NCBI GenBank assembly: GCA_947453775.1 | Contig: CANGHM010000044.1 | Coordinates: 1-5,354 of the forward strand | From: Rickettsiales bacterium | Lineage (GTDB): Bacteria; Pseudomonadota; Alphaproteobacteria; Rickettsiales; Rickettsiaceae | Direction of reading: 5' to 3' | Length of the DNA stretch: 5,354 bases | In this document: piece by piece, positions 1 to 5,354 of the stretch | Layout of the letters: each line of letters begins with the position of its first letter | How positions within the stretch are numbered: the stretch's first letter is position 1 | Program-made: the position numbers and the translations under genes | The notes under the pieces: model-generated | The model's database searches: none | Seen by the model: only the letters and a program-made list of their open reading frames with translations | What the model was told of the DNA's origin: nothing

Positions 1-2
1 AC

Positions 3-158
3 CGCTCTCCTCACGTGAATAAAAAGTCTAGAGAGCAGTTCGAAATTAGAACTTACAGGGTTCTTATCTTGATAGATTATCTTACCCCGCAGACTATGGA
101 TACATTGCAAAATATATCACTACCAGTCGGGGTGAGTGTAAAATTAGAAGCTAAGTAG
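3..158 (+). CDS. rpsJ: 30S ribosomal protein S10, C-terminal part (5' end outside window)
   Basis: Reading from base 3 gives 51 residues and a TAG stop at 156–158. The start RSPHVNKKSREQFEIRTYR matches the conserved S10 segment SPHVNKDARDQYEIRT of E. coli. The rest aligns without gaps to the end of the ~103-residue family, so about half the protein is present. S10 sits in the 30S head, and the SPHVNK region belongs to its long hairpin loop, which reaches into the head core. As NusE it also joins transcription antitermination complexes (family knowledge). It is the first gene of the S10 operon in most bacteria and lies 5 bases before rplC here. The gene is cut by the window edge, so its start, leader and promoter cannot be seen. 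The stretch after EIRT (VLILIDYLTPQT) is more hydrophobic than the usual LRLVDIVEPT but keeps its length. Confidence 0.95.
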   Translation, partial: RSPHVNKKSREQFEIRTYRVLILIDYLTPQTMDTLQNISLPVGVSVKLEAK

Positions 159-163
159 AAGAT

Positions 164-862
164 ATGAAAGCAAATGATAATGGAAGCAAAGTTACTTCCG
201 GCAAATTTATACATAGCGCAGTGCGCCCTGGTCTTATAGCTGAAAAAATTGGTATGACCTCAAGTTTTGACCAGAATGGCTCTGTTACTCCGGTGACTTT
301 GTTGAAAATTATACCAGCTAGTGTTATTGCTAAAAAAGAAGTCTCGACTCATGGCTATAGCGCATTGGTGGTTGGTTATGGTGACGTAAAAGAAGAGAGG
401 TTAACCAAACCTATGGCTGGAGTTTTTAAGAAAGTAGGTATAACTCCAAAAGCTTTTGTTAAAGAGTTTAGGCTTGGAGATGATTATAGTTCTGATTTGT
501 CTGTACTAGATGCATCTATCTTTGTAGAAGGTCAGTTAGTAGATGTTTCGGGTGTATCTATAGGTAAAGGTTTTGCTGGTGTTATGAAAAGATGGAACTT
601 TAGGGGACTTGAGGCTTCTCATGGTGTTTCTGTCAGTCATAGATCTCACGGATCAACCGGTCAAAGGCAAGACCCTGGTAAAGTTTTTAAGGGTAAGAAG
701 ATGGCTGGTCACATGGGTTGCGAAAAAGTTACCGTCCAGAATTTGAAGGTTGTGAAAATTGATTTGGAGGGTGGTGTTTTGGTGGTAAAGGGAAATGTTC
801 CTGGTGCTAATGGTGGTAGAGTTTTTATCACCGATGCAAGAAAAAAAATAAATATATCTTGA
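164..862 (+). CDS. rplC: 50S ribosomal protein L3
   Basis: The 232-residue product is L3, an early-assembly 23S rRNA-binding protein whose long loop reaches toward the peptidyl transferase centre. Diagnostic segments are GLIAEKIGMT (23–32), the glycine-rich GKGFAGVMKRWNFRG (134–148), ASHGVSVSHRSHGSTGQ (151–167) and DPGKVFKGKKMAGHMG (170–185). The GSTGQRQ segment includes the region where E. coli L3 is glutamine-methylated by PrmB; no prmB is visible here. Family members usually begin close to GLIAxKxGMT, so residues 1–19 are an extension. I kept the ATG at 164 because it lies 5 bases after the rpsJ stop. A GTG at 221 (V20) would give the usual length, but no Shine-Dalgarno precedes it. The Shine-Dalgarno for 164 is also weak (AGAAG, close to the ATG). 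Identity is certain; the start is less so. Confidence 0.95.
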   Translation: MKANDNGSKVTSGKFIHSAVRPGLIAEKIGMTSSFDQNGSVTPVTLLKIIPASVIAKKEVSTHGYSALVVGYGDVKEERLTKPMAGVFKKVGITPKAFVKEFRLGDDYSSDLSVLDASIFVEGQLVDVSGVSIGKGFAGVMKRWNFRGLEASHGVSVSHRSHGSTGQRQDPGKVFKGKKMAGHMGCEKVTVQNLKVVKIDLEGGVLVVKGNVPGANGGRVFITDARKKINIS

Positions 863-871
863 CTTTGTGTT

Positions 872-1501
872 ATGTTGATTAAAATACACTCTCTAGATAA
901 TTTGGAATTGGGCGATCTGGAGTTAAATGACGAGCTTTGCCCCTCTGAAGTTAGGAGGGATATAATTACTCGTGTGATAGAGTGGCAGATGGCTAACGCT
1001 ATGATTGGATCTCATAAGACCAAAACAAGAGCTGAAGTTTCTGGTACTGGCAAAAAGCCTTTTGCTCAAAAAGGTACTGGTAGGGCGCGTAGGGGGACAA
1101 ATAGAGCTCCCCAGATGCGTGGAGGGGGCGTGGCTCATGGTCCAGTAGTTCGTCTGCATGGAGTTAAGTTAAATAAAAAATTTAGAAAATTGGCATTGCG
1201 TCATGCTTTGGCTGCTAAGTTTAACGCTCAGCAAATGTTGGTCGTGGATAAATTAGAGATGCCTGGTGTTAGTACTGCTAATCTAATTAAGAGAATTAAC
1301 TGGATTGGCGCAAAGAGTGTTTTGTTTGTTGATGGTAATCTTGATCAAAACTTTAAACTGTCTTGTGCTAATAAATTTTCTATCGATGTATTGCCTGATG
1401 TTGGTATAAATGTATACGATATTATTCGTCATGATCATTTAGTTATTACTCAGGCTTCGCTTAAGAAATTAGAAGAAAGGTTATTATCCGATGCAAAATA
1501 A
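872..1501 (+). CDS. rplD: 50S ribosomal protein L4
   Basis: At 209 residues this is a full-length L4 (usual 200–210). L4 binds 23S rRNA domain I, and its extended loop helps form the narrow part of the peptide exit tunnel. The loop is recognisable at residues 49–92: KTKTRAEVSGTGKKPFAQKG, then TGRARRGTNRAPQMRGGG. The C-terminal Rossmann-like part ends in the typical NVYDIIRHDHLVITQASLKKLEERL pattern (180–204, shown here only as a family match). In enterobacteria L4 also represses its own S10 operon through the mRNA leader; the leader here lies outside the window, so that cannot be judged. The gene starts 9 bases after rplC with no clear Shine-Dalgarno, which suggests coupled translation. Its 3' end overlaps rplW by 11 bases. 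Confidence 0.97.
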   Translation: MLIKIHSLDNLELGDLELNDELCPSEVRRDIITRVIEWQMANAMIGSHKTKTRAEVSGTGKKPFAQKGTGRARRGTNRAPQMRGGGVAHGPVVRLHGVKLNKKFRKLALRHALAAKFNAQQMLVVDKLEMPGVSTANLIKRINWIGAKSVLFVDGNLDQNFKLSCANKFSIDVLPDVGINVYDIIRHDHLVITQASLKKLEERLLSDAK

Positions 1502-1790
1502 GCAAGATTTATATGATGTGATCTTAAGGCCGGTTATGTCAGAAAAGAGCAATAATATGAATGTTGAAAATAAATATACTTTTTTTGTTGACAGGCGCAG
1601 CTCTAAGAGTTTAGTAGCAAAAGCTACAGAATTTATTTTTAATGTTAAGGTTCATGATGTTAATATTATTAACTCTAGACAGAAAAAAGTCGTTTTTAAA
1701 GGAGTTAGGGGTAAGCAATCATCTTCTAAAAAGGCGATTGTAACACTTGCTGCTGGTAATAAAATAGATTTATTGAAGGAAGTAAAATAG
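1491..1790 (+). CDS. rplW: 50S ribosomal protein L23
   Basis: This 99-residue protein is L23, located at the tunnel exit, where it docks trigger factor and SRP. The N-terminal signature YDVILRPVMSEKS (8–20) is the family's opening motif, and E18 within SEK matches in position the E. coli Glu18 that contacts trigger factor. The central part NVKVHDVNIINSRQKK (51–66) and the end SSKKAIVTLAAGNKIDLL (78–95) fit the conserved K+VxxVN and KKAxVTL blocks. The basic loop between them is short (FKGVRGKQSS). The ATG lies inside the end of rplD with an 11-base overlap. An AAGG at 1477–1480, within rplD, is placed 10 bases before it. This start is supported by that site and by the normal family length. 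Confidence 0.96.
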   Translation: MQNKQDLYDVILRPVMSEKSNNMNVENKYTFFVDRRSSKSLVAKATEFIFNVKVHDVNIINSRQKKVVFKGVRGKQSSSKKAIVTLAAGNKIDLLKEVK

Positions 1791-1805
1791 GTTCAAGGTG
1801 TTAAA

Positions 1806-2627
1806 ATGTCTTTAAAATTATATAATCCGACTACTCCATCTCTTAGAGGCTTGGTCAATATCGATAGAAGTTCTCTGTGGAAGGGTGGTCCGGAAAAAAC
1901 CTTAGCTGTTGGATTTGCTAAAACCGGAGGTAGAAATAACAGGGGTAGGATTACAGTTAGGCATATTGGCGGTGGCGCTAGGTCAAAGTATAGAGTGATC
2001 GACTTTAAAAGGTTGAAAGACGATATGGCTGCTGTTGTTGAAAGGGTTGAATACGATCCTAATAGAACATCTTTTATAGCTTTGATTAAATACGAAGATG
2101 AATCTTTGGCTTACATCATAGCTCCTCAAAAGCTTGCGGTTGGGGATAAGGTTTTTTCCGGCAGTAAATCTGATATTAAAGTAGGTAATTGTCTGCCTTT
2201 GATGGATATTCCGATTGGCACATCTGTGCATAATATCGAGATGAAACCTAAAAAAGGTGGTCAAATAGCTAGGGCTGCCGGAGCTTTTGCTCAATTGGTT
2301 GGTAAGGCATCTGGTTTCGCTCAGTTGAAAATGAGATCTGGCGAGGTTCGCTTGGTGTCTTTGGATTGTAGAGCGACCATAGGTGTTGTATCTAACGATC
2401 AGCATCAAAATATTAAATACGCTAAAGCTGGTAGGTCTAGGTGGCTTGGTATTAAACCTACTGTTAGAGGTGTGGCAATGAACCCGGTAGACCACCCTCA
2501 TGGTGGTGGTGAAGGTAGGACTTCAGGTGGTAGGCACCCAGTTACTCCTTGGGGCAAGTCAACCAAAGGGAAGAAAACTAGAAAAAATAAGTCTACGCAG
2601 AAATATATCTTAAAAAAGAAAAAATAA
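1806..2627 (+). CDS. rplB: 50S ribosomal protein L2
   Basis: The 273-residue product is L2 at normal length (about 275). It is a primary 23S rRNA-binding protein at the subunit interface, needed for subunit joining and an active peptidyl transferase centre. The sequence shows [18 protein letters not shown] (40–57) and KYRVIDFKR (61–69) in the N-terminal OB-like part. An SH3-like part contains [14 protein letters not shown] (154–167). The signature [14 protein letters not shown] (225–238) follows, with H230 equivalent to the conserved E. coli His229. The C-terminal tail is very lysine-rich. The gene begins 15 bases after rplW, and an AAGGTG at 1795–1800, 5 bases before the ATG, is a good Shine-Dalgarno. 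This junction therefore probably initiates independently rather than only by coupling. All key residues are intact. Confidence 0.98.
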   Translation: MSLKLYNPTTPSLRGLVNIDRSSLWKGGPEKTLAVGFAKTGGRNNRGRITVRHIGGGARSKYRVIDFKRLKDDMAAVVERVEYDPNRTSFIALIKYEDESLAYIIAPQKLAVGDKVFSGSKSDIKVGNCLPLMDIPIGTSVHNIEMKPKKGGQIARAAGAFAQLVGKASGFAQLKMRSGEVRLVSLDCRATIGVVSNDQHQNIKYAKAGRSRWLGIKPTVRGVAMNPVDHPHGGGEGRTSGGRHPVTPWGKSTKGKKTRKNKSTQKYILKKKK

Positions 2628-2630
2628 TTT

Positions 2631-2909
2631 ATGTCAAGATCTGTTTGGAAGGGTCCCTTTGTGGACTATCACTTGCTTAAAAAAGTTAGAGAGGCTGCTA
2701 AGTCTTCGTCTAGCGGCATGATAAAAACTTGGTCTCGCCGATCTGTTATAATTGACAGTTTGGTTGGACATACAATTGCTGTGCATAATGGTCATAAATT
2801 TATACCAGTGTTGGTAAGTGAGGATATGGTTGGTCGTAAACTTGGTGAATTCTCTCCTACACGAACTTATCACGGGCATGGTTCTGACAAAAAAGTTAAG
2901 AAAAAGTAA
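2631..2909 (+). CDS. rpsS: 30S ribosomal protein S19
   Basis: A 92-residue S19 at normal length. S19 lies in the 30S head with S13, near the A site and the inter-subunit bridges. Visible signatures are [19 protein letters not shown] (1–19), [10 protein letters not shown] (31–40), and [15 protein letters not shown] (46–60). The C-terminal [20 protein letters not shown] (68–87) matches the usual HKLGEFAPTRTFRGH block. The start is only 3 bases after the rplB stop, and no separate Shine-Dalgarno stands out in the A-rich end of rplB, so translational coupling is likely (inference). Nothing is missing. Confidence 0.98.
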   Translation: MSRSVWKGPFVDYHLLKKVREAAKSSSSGMIKTWSRRSVIIDSLVGHTIAVHNGHKFIPVLVSEDMVGRKLGEFSPTRTYHGHGSDKKVKKK

Positions 2910-2914
2910 GATTT

Positions 2915-3265
2915 ATGAGTAATATTAGTACCGCTTCTTGCAGAATTATAAGAACATCTCCTAGAAAACTTAGCTTGTTAGCTGGTTTGATAAGAGGTAT
3001 GCGCGTAGCTGAAGCAAGAAAGCAGCTCCAGTTTTCTACTAGAAAAATTTTAGCCGGAACTGTGAGTAAATGTTTAGACTCTGCTATTGCAAATGCTGAA
3101 AATAATCATGGATTGGATATCGATAGATTGGTAATTAAGATTATTACTGTGGGTCCAGCCGTTGTTATGAAAAGATTTATGCCTAGAGGTAGGGGGAAGT
3201 CTTCTAGTATTTGTAAGAAGTTTAGTAATTTGTACATAACTTTGGAAGAAAAATTTAAGGTATAA
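2915..3265 (+). CDS. rplV: 50S ribosomal protein L22
   Basis: This 116-residue protein is L22, which binds 23S rRNA and sends a long beta-hairpin into the exit tunnel next to L4. The N-terminal block [16 protein letters not shown] (13–28), the highly conserved [15 protein letters not shown] (56–70), and the hairpin tip region [20 protein letters not shown] (79–98) identify it. The hairpin is the site of macrolide-resistance changes in other bacteria; here its arginine/lysine pattern looks normal and of alphaproteobacterial type. It starts 5 bases after rpsS and ends 4 bases before rpsC, inside the operon. Length is normal and I see no defect. Confidence 0.97.
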   Translation: MSNISTASCRIIRTSPRKLSLLAGLIRGMRVAEARKQLQFSTRKILAGTVSKCLDSAIANAENNHGLDIDRLVIKIITVGPAVVMKRFMPRGRGKSSSICKKFSNLYITLEEKFKV

Positions 3266-3269
3266 TTTT

Positions 3270-3926
3270 ATGGGTCAAAAAGTTAGTCCCTTAGGTATTA
3301 GAATAGGTAAAAATCTACCAGCTTCTTTTGCTTCTGTGTTCTTTGCTGAGAAGCAATATTCAAAATGGTTGATAGATGATTACAAGATTAGATCTTTTGT
3401 TGTTAGTCAATATGCAAAAGCTCAGATTTCTAAAGTTTCGATTCAGCGAATTTCGGAAAAAAGTATTAAAATACTTATTTTTGCGTTTAAGCCAAGATTG
3501 ATCATAGGAGATGAGGGGAAGGGTGTTGAGGCTTTAAGATTGAAAATTAGCACCTTGTTTGGAGTTGAGGATGTTTCGGTTAGTGTGAACCATGTAAATA
3601 AACCTAATCTTGAGGCATCTATTGTTTCATATAATATTGCCAAGCAAATAGAAAGCTATGTGCCATTTAGGTTAGCTTTAAAAAAAGCGATAGAGGAAAC
3701 TTTGCGCCAAGGCGCTAAGGGTATTAAGGTAAGTTGTGCGGGTAGGCTTGGTGGGGCGGAAATTGCTAGAACTGAATCGTACAAATCTGGTCGTATTCCC
3801 CTTCATACTCTTAGAGCCGATATAGATTATTCTCATTGCAATGCTAAGACAAAGTATGGTATAATAGGCATTAAGGTTTGGATTTATAGAGAGCCAACTT
3901 CGGCAATTAGAAAATTTAATATTTGA
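3270..3926 (+). CDS. rpsC: 30S ribosomal protein S3
   Basis: The 218-residue product is S3 (usual 210–240), at the mRNA entry site of the 30S head. It has MGQKVSPLGIRIG at the N terminus, a type-2 KH domain at about residues 40–110, and a C-terminal domain with GAKGIKVSCAGRLGGAEIAR (148–167), PLHTLRADIDY (177–187) and YGIIGIKVWIY (196–206). Three positions are odd. The KH loop is G80-D-E-G83 instead of the usual basic GKKG or GRxG. The helicase segment equivalent to E. coli R131/R132/K135 reads R134/L135/K138. The usual RTEWY is RTESY (167–171). The reading frame is clean and the rest is well conserved, so I call it a functional gene rather than a pseudogene. An AAGGT at 3257–3261, 8 bases before the ATG, supports the start. 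Confidence 0.97.
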   Translation: MGQKVSPLGIRIGKNLPASFASVFFAEKQYSKWLIDDYKIRSFVVSQYAKAQISKVSIQRISEKSIKILIFAFKPRLIIGDEGKGVEALRLKISTLFGVEDVSVSVNHVNKPNLEASIVSYNIAKQIESYVPFRLALKKAIEETLRQGAKGIKVSCAGRLGGAEIARTESYKSGRIPLHTLRADIDYSHCNAKTKYGIIGIKVWIYREPTSAIRKFNI

Positions 3927-3938
3927 TTTGGTTGACTC

Positions 3939-4349
3939 ATGTTAATACCTAAAAAACAAAAGTTTAGAAAAGCCCATAAGGGTAGAGTTGCTGTAAAAGT
4001 TAAACGCGGTTCTGATATTGCTTTTGGTGATTACGCTTTAAAGGCCCTTGATCATTCTAGGGTTAACCCTAGACAATTAGAGGCTGCAAGGAGGGCTGCT
4101 ACTAGGCAGATGAAAAGAGATGGCAAGCTTTGGATTAGAGTTTTTCCCGATGTGCCTGTTTCCAAAAAGCCAGCTGAAGTTAGAATGGGTAAAGGAAAAG
4201 GCGGCGTGGAGTTTTATATAGCTAGAATTTCTCCGGGTAGAATTTTATTTGAAGTTCAGGGTGTTGACGAAGTGGTTGCTACTAGGGCGTTAAGTTTGGC
4301 TAGTGATAAACTGCCTATGAAAACAAAAATAGTAAGAAGATATGAGTAA
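3939..4349 (+). CDS. rplP: 50S ribosomal protein L16
   Basis: This 136-residue protein is L16 at normal length; it contacts the A-site tRNA region of the 50S and is a late-assembly protein. Clear signatures are PKKQKFRKAHKGR (4–16), RQLEAARRAATRQMKRDGK (45–63), LWIRVFPDVPVSKKPAEVR (64–82) and MGKGKGGVEF (83–92). R82 corresponds to the arginine (E. coli R81) hydroxylated by YcfD/RoxA in some proteobacteria; whether that happens here is unknown. The ATG follows rpsC by 12 bases with only a weak purine stretch before it. The end overlaps rpmC by 8 bases. Confidence 0.97.
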   Translation: MLIPKKQKFRKAHKGRVAVKVKRGSDIAFGDYALKALDHSRVNPRQLEAARRAATRQMKRDGKLWIRVFPDVPVSKKPAEVRMGKGKGGVEFYIARISPGRILFEVQGVDEVVATRALSLASDKLPMKTKIVRRYE

Positions 4350-4545
4350 TGTGCTAAAAAGCAAAGAGTTATTAACTTTGTCTGTTGATGAGTTGAATCA
4401 AAACCTTCATTCTTATAAGAAAAATTTATTTGAAGCCAGATTTAATAAATTTTCCGGTGCTGATAAAAACACCTCTATTTTTAGAAAGTATAAAAGGGCA
4501 ATTGCAAGAGTTTGCACAAGATTGCAAGAGTTGCAAAATAAATAA
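4342..4545 (+). CDS. rpmC: 50S ribosomal protein L29
   Basis: A 67-residue helical protein with the L29 pattern: KSKELLTLSVDELNQNLHSY (6–25), then LFEARFNKFSGADKNTSIFR (29–48), where the LFxxRF core and the following gap are typical. L29 is a two-helix hairpin at the tunnel exit next to L23 and helps bind SRP (family knowledge). Its start lies inside rplP (8-base overlap), with a purine-rich AAGAAGA immediately upstream, so coupled translation is likely. The last codons contain an imperfect 20-base tandem repeat that makes the tail RLQELQNK. Assignment rests on operon position as well as sequence, because L29 is short and variable. Confidence 0.93.
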   Translation: MSNVLKSKELLTLSVDELNQNLHSYKKNLFEARFNKFSGADKNTSIFRKYKRAIARVCTRLQELQNK

Positions 4546-4560
4546 TTTTTGAATAAATTT

Positions 4561-4785
4561 ATGGCAAAAAAAATTCTTAGTGGTGTTGTTGTTAGTATCA
4601 AGCCCTCAAAAACAGTAGTTGTCTCCGTGGACCTTCCTTATATGCATGATAAGTATAAAAAGCGGGTAATGAGCTCTAAAAAATATAGTGCTCATGGTGA
4701 AGGGGTTAATGTGGGCCAGGCTGTTAGTATTGTTGAATCTCGTCCCATTTCTAAAAGTAAGAAGTGGGTTTTGCTAAGTCTGTGA
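4561..4785 (+). CDS. rpsQ: 30S ribosomal protein S17
   Basis: From the ATG at 4561 the product is 74 residues and starts MAKKILSGVVVS, matching the family opening MPKRILxGxVVS. S17 is an OB-fold, primary 16S rRNA-binding protein in the 30S body. Further signatures are KPSKTVVVSV (14–23), the loop KYKKRVMSSKKYSAH (31–45), VGQAVSIVESRPISKSKKW (51–69). A TTG at 4549 in frame would add MNKF; I prefer the ATG because it gives the family start and the extra residues have no family counterpart. The segment between AH and VG is about two residues shorter than the usual form. The stop is followed by the largest gap of the window, and S17 is the last gene of the S10 operon in E. coli. Confidence 0.96.
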   Translation: MAKKILSGVVVSIKPSKTVVVSVDLPYMHDKYKKRVMSSKKYSAHGEGVNVGQAVSIVESRPISKSKKWVLLSL

Positions 4786-4801
4786 TTATTAATTATATAA
4801 T
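4771..4801 (+). promoter_or_regulatory. Candidate promoter for the spc-type genes (rplN onward)
   Basis: A perfect TATAAT lies at 4796–4801 in the 43-base gap between rpsQ and rplN. A partial -35 match, TTGCTA, is at 4771–4776 inside the last codons of rpsQ; its 19-base spacing is longer than the ideal 17. Transcription would begin near 4808 and give a leader of about 20 bases to rplN. The position matches the S10/spc operon boundary known from E. coli, and all other junctions here are 15 bases or less. Because the region is AT-rich, a chance TATAAT is quite possible. Confidence 0.4.
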
Positions 4802-4828
4802 AGAAAAATTTTGATTGAGTATTGATTT

Positions 4829-5197
4829 ATGATACAAATGAGAAGCAAACTTGAAGTTGCTGACAACTCTGGAGCTAAAATTGTTATGTGCATTAAGCCT
4901 ATTAAGGCTGCTTGGGTTGATCAGGCTGCCATTGGAGACATAATTGTTGTTTCGGTAAAAAGCGCTGAGCCCAATGGTAAAGTCAAGAAGGGTGATGTAA
5001 AAAAAGCGGTTTTAATTAGAACTCGCAAACAAATTACTAGATCTGACGGTAGTGTGATAAAATTTGATCATAATTCGGTTGTCTTAGTGAATGAGCAGGG
5101 AGATCCAATTGGTACGCGTATTTTTGGTCCGGTAGCTCGTGAACTTAGAAGAAAAAACTTCTTAAAAATAATTTCTTTGGCTCAGGAGGTAATATAA
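4829..5197 (+). CDS. rplN: 50S ribosomal protein L14
   Basis: A 122-residue protein of exact family length. L14 binds 23S rRNA at the subunit interface, contacts L19 and 16S rRNA, and is the docking site for the silencing factor RsfS. Signatures are [17 protein letters not shown] (1–17), [10 protein letters not shown] (35–44), [17 protein letters not shown] (51–67), and the C-terminal [17 protein letters not shown] (91–107) with [10 protein letters not shown]. The unusual part is residues 24–34 ([11 protein letters not shown]), where nearly all bacterial L14s known to me have a version of VLGGSxRRYA; length is unchanged but the basic and glycine residues are gone. The start gives the universal MIQ opening. 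The Shine-Dalgarno upstream is weak. It is the first gene after the candidate spc promoter. Confidence 0.97.
   Translation: MIQMRSKLEVADNSGAKIVMCIKPIKAAWVDQAAIGDIIVVSVKSAEPNGKVKKGDVKKAVLIRTRKQITRSDGSVIKFDHNSVVLVNEQGDPIGTRIFGPVARELRRKNFLKIISLAQEVI
5184..5190 (+). promoter_or_regulatory. Strong Shine-Dalgarno for rplX
   Basis: AGGAGGT lies within the last codons of rplN, 11 bases before the ATG at 5202. It is the only near-perfect Shine-Dalgarno in the window; most other junctions show weak or no match. The codons it spans (GAG GTA, part of QEV) belong to the conserved end of L14, so the site may be partly a by-product of coding. Confidence 0.7.
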
Positions 5198-5201
5198 ATA
5201 T

Positions 5202-5354
5202 ATGACATACAAAAGTAAAATTCGCAAAGATGATTTTGTGAAAGTGATATCTGGAGATGAAAAAGGCAAGGTTGGCAAAGTTCTTAAGGTATTGCCTAAA
5301 GAGCTTCGTCTATTTGTGGAGGGGGTGAATTTAGTCAATACCCGTAAAAAAAAA
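5202..5354 (+). CDS. rplX: 50S ribosomal protein L24, N-terminal part (3' end outside window)
   Basis: The ATG at 5202 opens a frame of 51 codons that runs to the window end without a stop. The product starts [20 protein letters not shown] and continues [12 protein letters not shown], the KOW motif expected at the start of L24, followed by [12 protein letters not shown], matching the usual VEGINLVKKH. L24 is about 100–105 residues in bacteria, so roughly half is present. It begins 50S assembly by binding the 5' end of 23S rRNA and lies near the tunnel exit. The position after rplN is the standard one in the spc operon. The window stops in a run of A, the three AAA codons for lysine 49–51. Confidence 0.95.
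   Translation, partial: MTYKSKIRKDDFVKVISGDEKGKVGKVLKVLPKELRLFVEGVNLVNTRKKK

Noticed and set aside
653..889. Minus-strand open frame of 78 codons across the end of rplC
   Set aside because: Antisense shadow of the conserved L3 coding region; no Shine-Dalgarno or recognisable protein.
1983..2501. Open frame of 172 codons on the minus strand
   Set aside because: It lies entirely inside rplB, which is a perfect L2 match on the other strand. The translation has no family resemblance and is rich in residues typical of antisense reading.
3261..3266. Exact TATAAT at the rplV/rpsC junction
   Set aside because: It overlaps the rplV stop. No -35 element sits at 16–18 bases, and a start about 7 bases downstream would fall at or inside the rpsC start codon. 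Likely chance in AT-rich DNA.
4549..4560. TTG start adding four residues to S17
   Set aside because: The ATG at 4561 gives the family start MAKKILxG, and the added MNKF has no counterpart in S17 proteins.
4786..4828. Terminator or riboswitch-like structure between rpsQ and rplN
   Set aside because: The gap is almost pure A/T with no GC-rich hairpin followed by a T run, and is too short for a known riboswitch.
5346..5354. Run of A at the window end as a possible assembly artefact
   Set aside because: It reads in frame as lysine codons after VNTR, and L24 is commonly lysine-rich here, so the sequence is plausible as it stands.

Overview
The window is a contiguous, same-strand run of ribosomal protein genes in the classic bacterial S10–spc order: rpsJ (3' end only), rplC, rplD, rplW, rplB, rpsS, rplV, rpsC, rplP, rpmC, rpsQ, rplN and rplX (5' end only). 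All thirteen are on the + strand. Eleven are complete and none carries a frameshift or premature stop. I see no mobile element, RNA gene, CRISPR array or accessory gene, and no gap longer than 43 bases.

Organism: the DNA is AT-rich, arginine is mostly AGA/AGG, and the sense strand carries clearly more G than C. Several proteins have alphaproteobacterial character: GSTGQRQDPGKVF in L3, [15 protein letters not shown] in L22, and the [10 protein letters not shown] tail region of L2. From memory of related proteins, the L3 and S3 sequences look closest to Rickettsiales or similar intracellular Alphaproteobacteria. That placement is inference; alphaproteobacterial is fairly secure, the order is not.

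Layout: bases 1–158 hold the C-terminal half of S10. Bases 164–4785 carry L3, L4, L23, L2, S19, L22, S3, L16, L29 and S17. Junctions are 3–15 bases, and two pairs overlap (L4/L23 by 11 bases, L16/L29 by 8), as expected for one polycistronic transcript with translational coupling. A 43-base gap follows S17, at the point where the S10 and spc operons meet in E. coli. It contains a perfect TATAAT box and may be a separate promoter. L14 and the start of L24 follow, and the window ends inside L24.

Together the products build the 30S subunit (S10, S19 and S3 in the head, S17 in the body) and the 50S subunit (L3, L2, L4, L14 and L16 around the catalytic core and subunit interface; L22, L23, L29 and L24 around the exit tunnel).

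I found no new biological system. The observations worth checking are residue-level departures in otherwise conserved proteins: an acidic GDEG loop in the KH domain of S3, loss of one of the S3 helicase arginines, an RTEWY-to-RTESY change in S3, and replacement of the usual basic GGSxRRYA loop in L14. L3 also has an N-terminal extension of about 20 residues.
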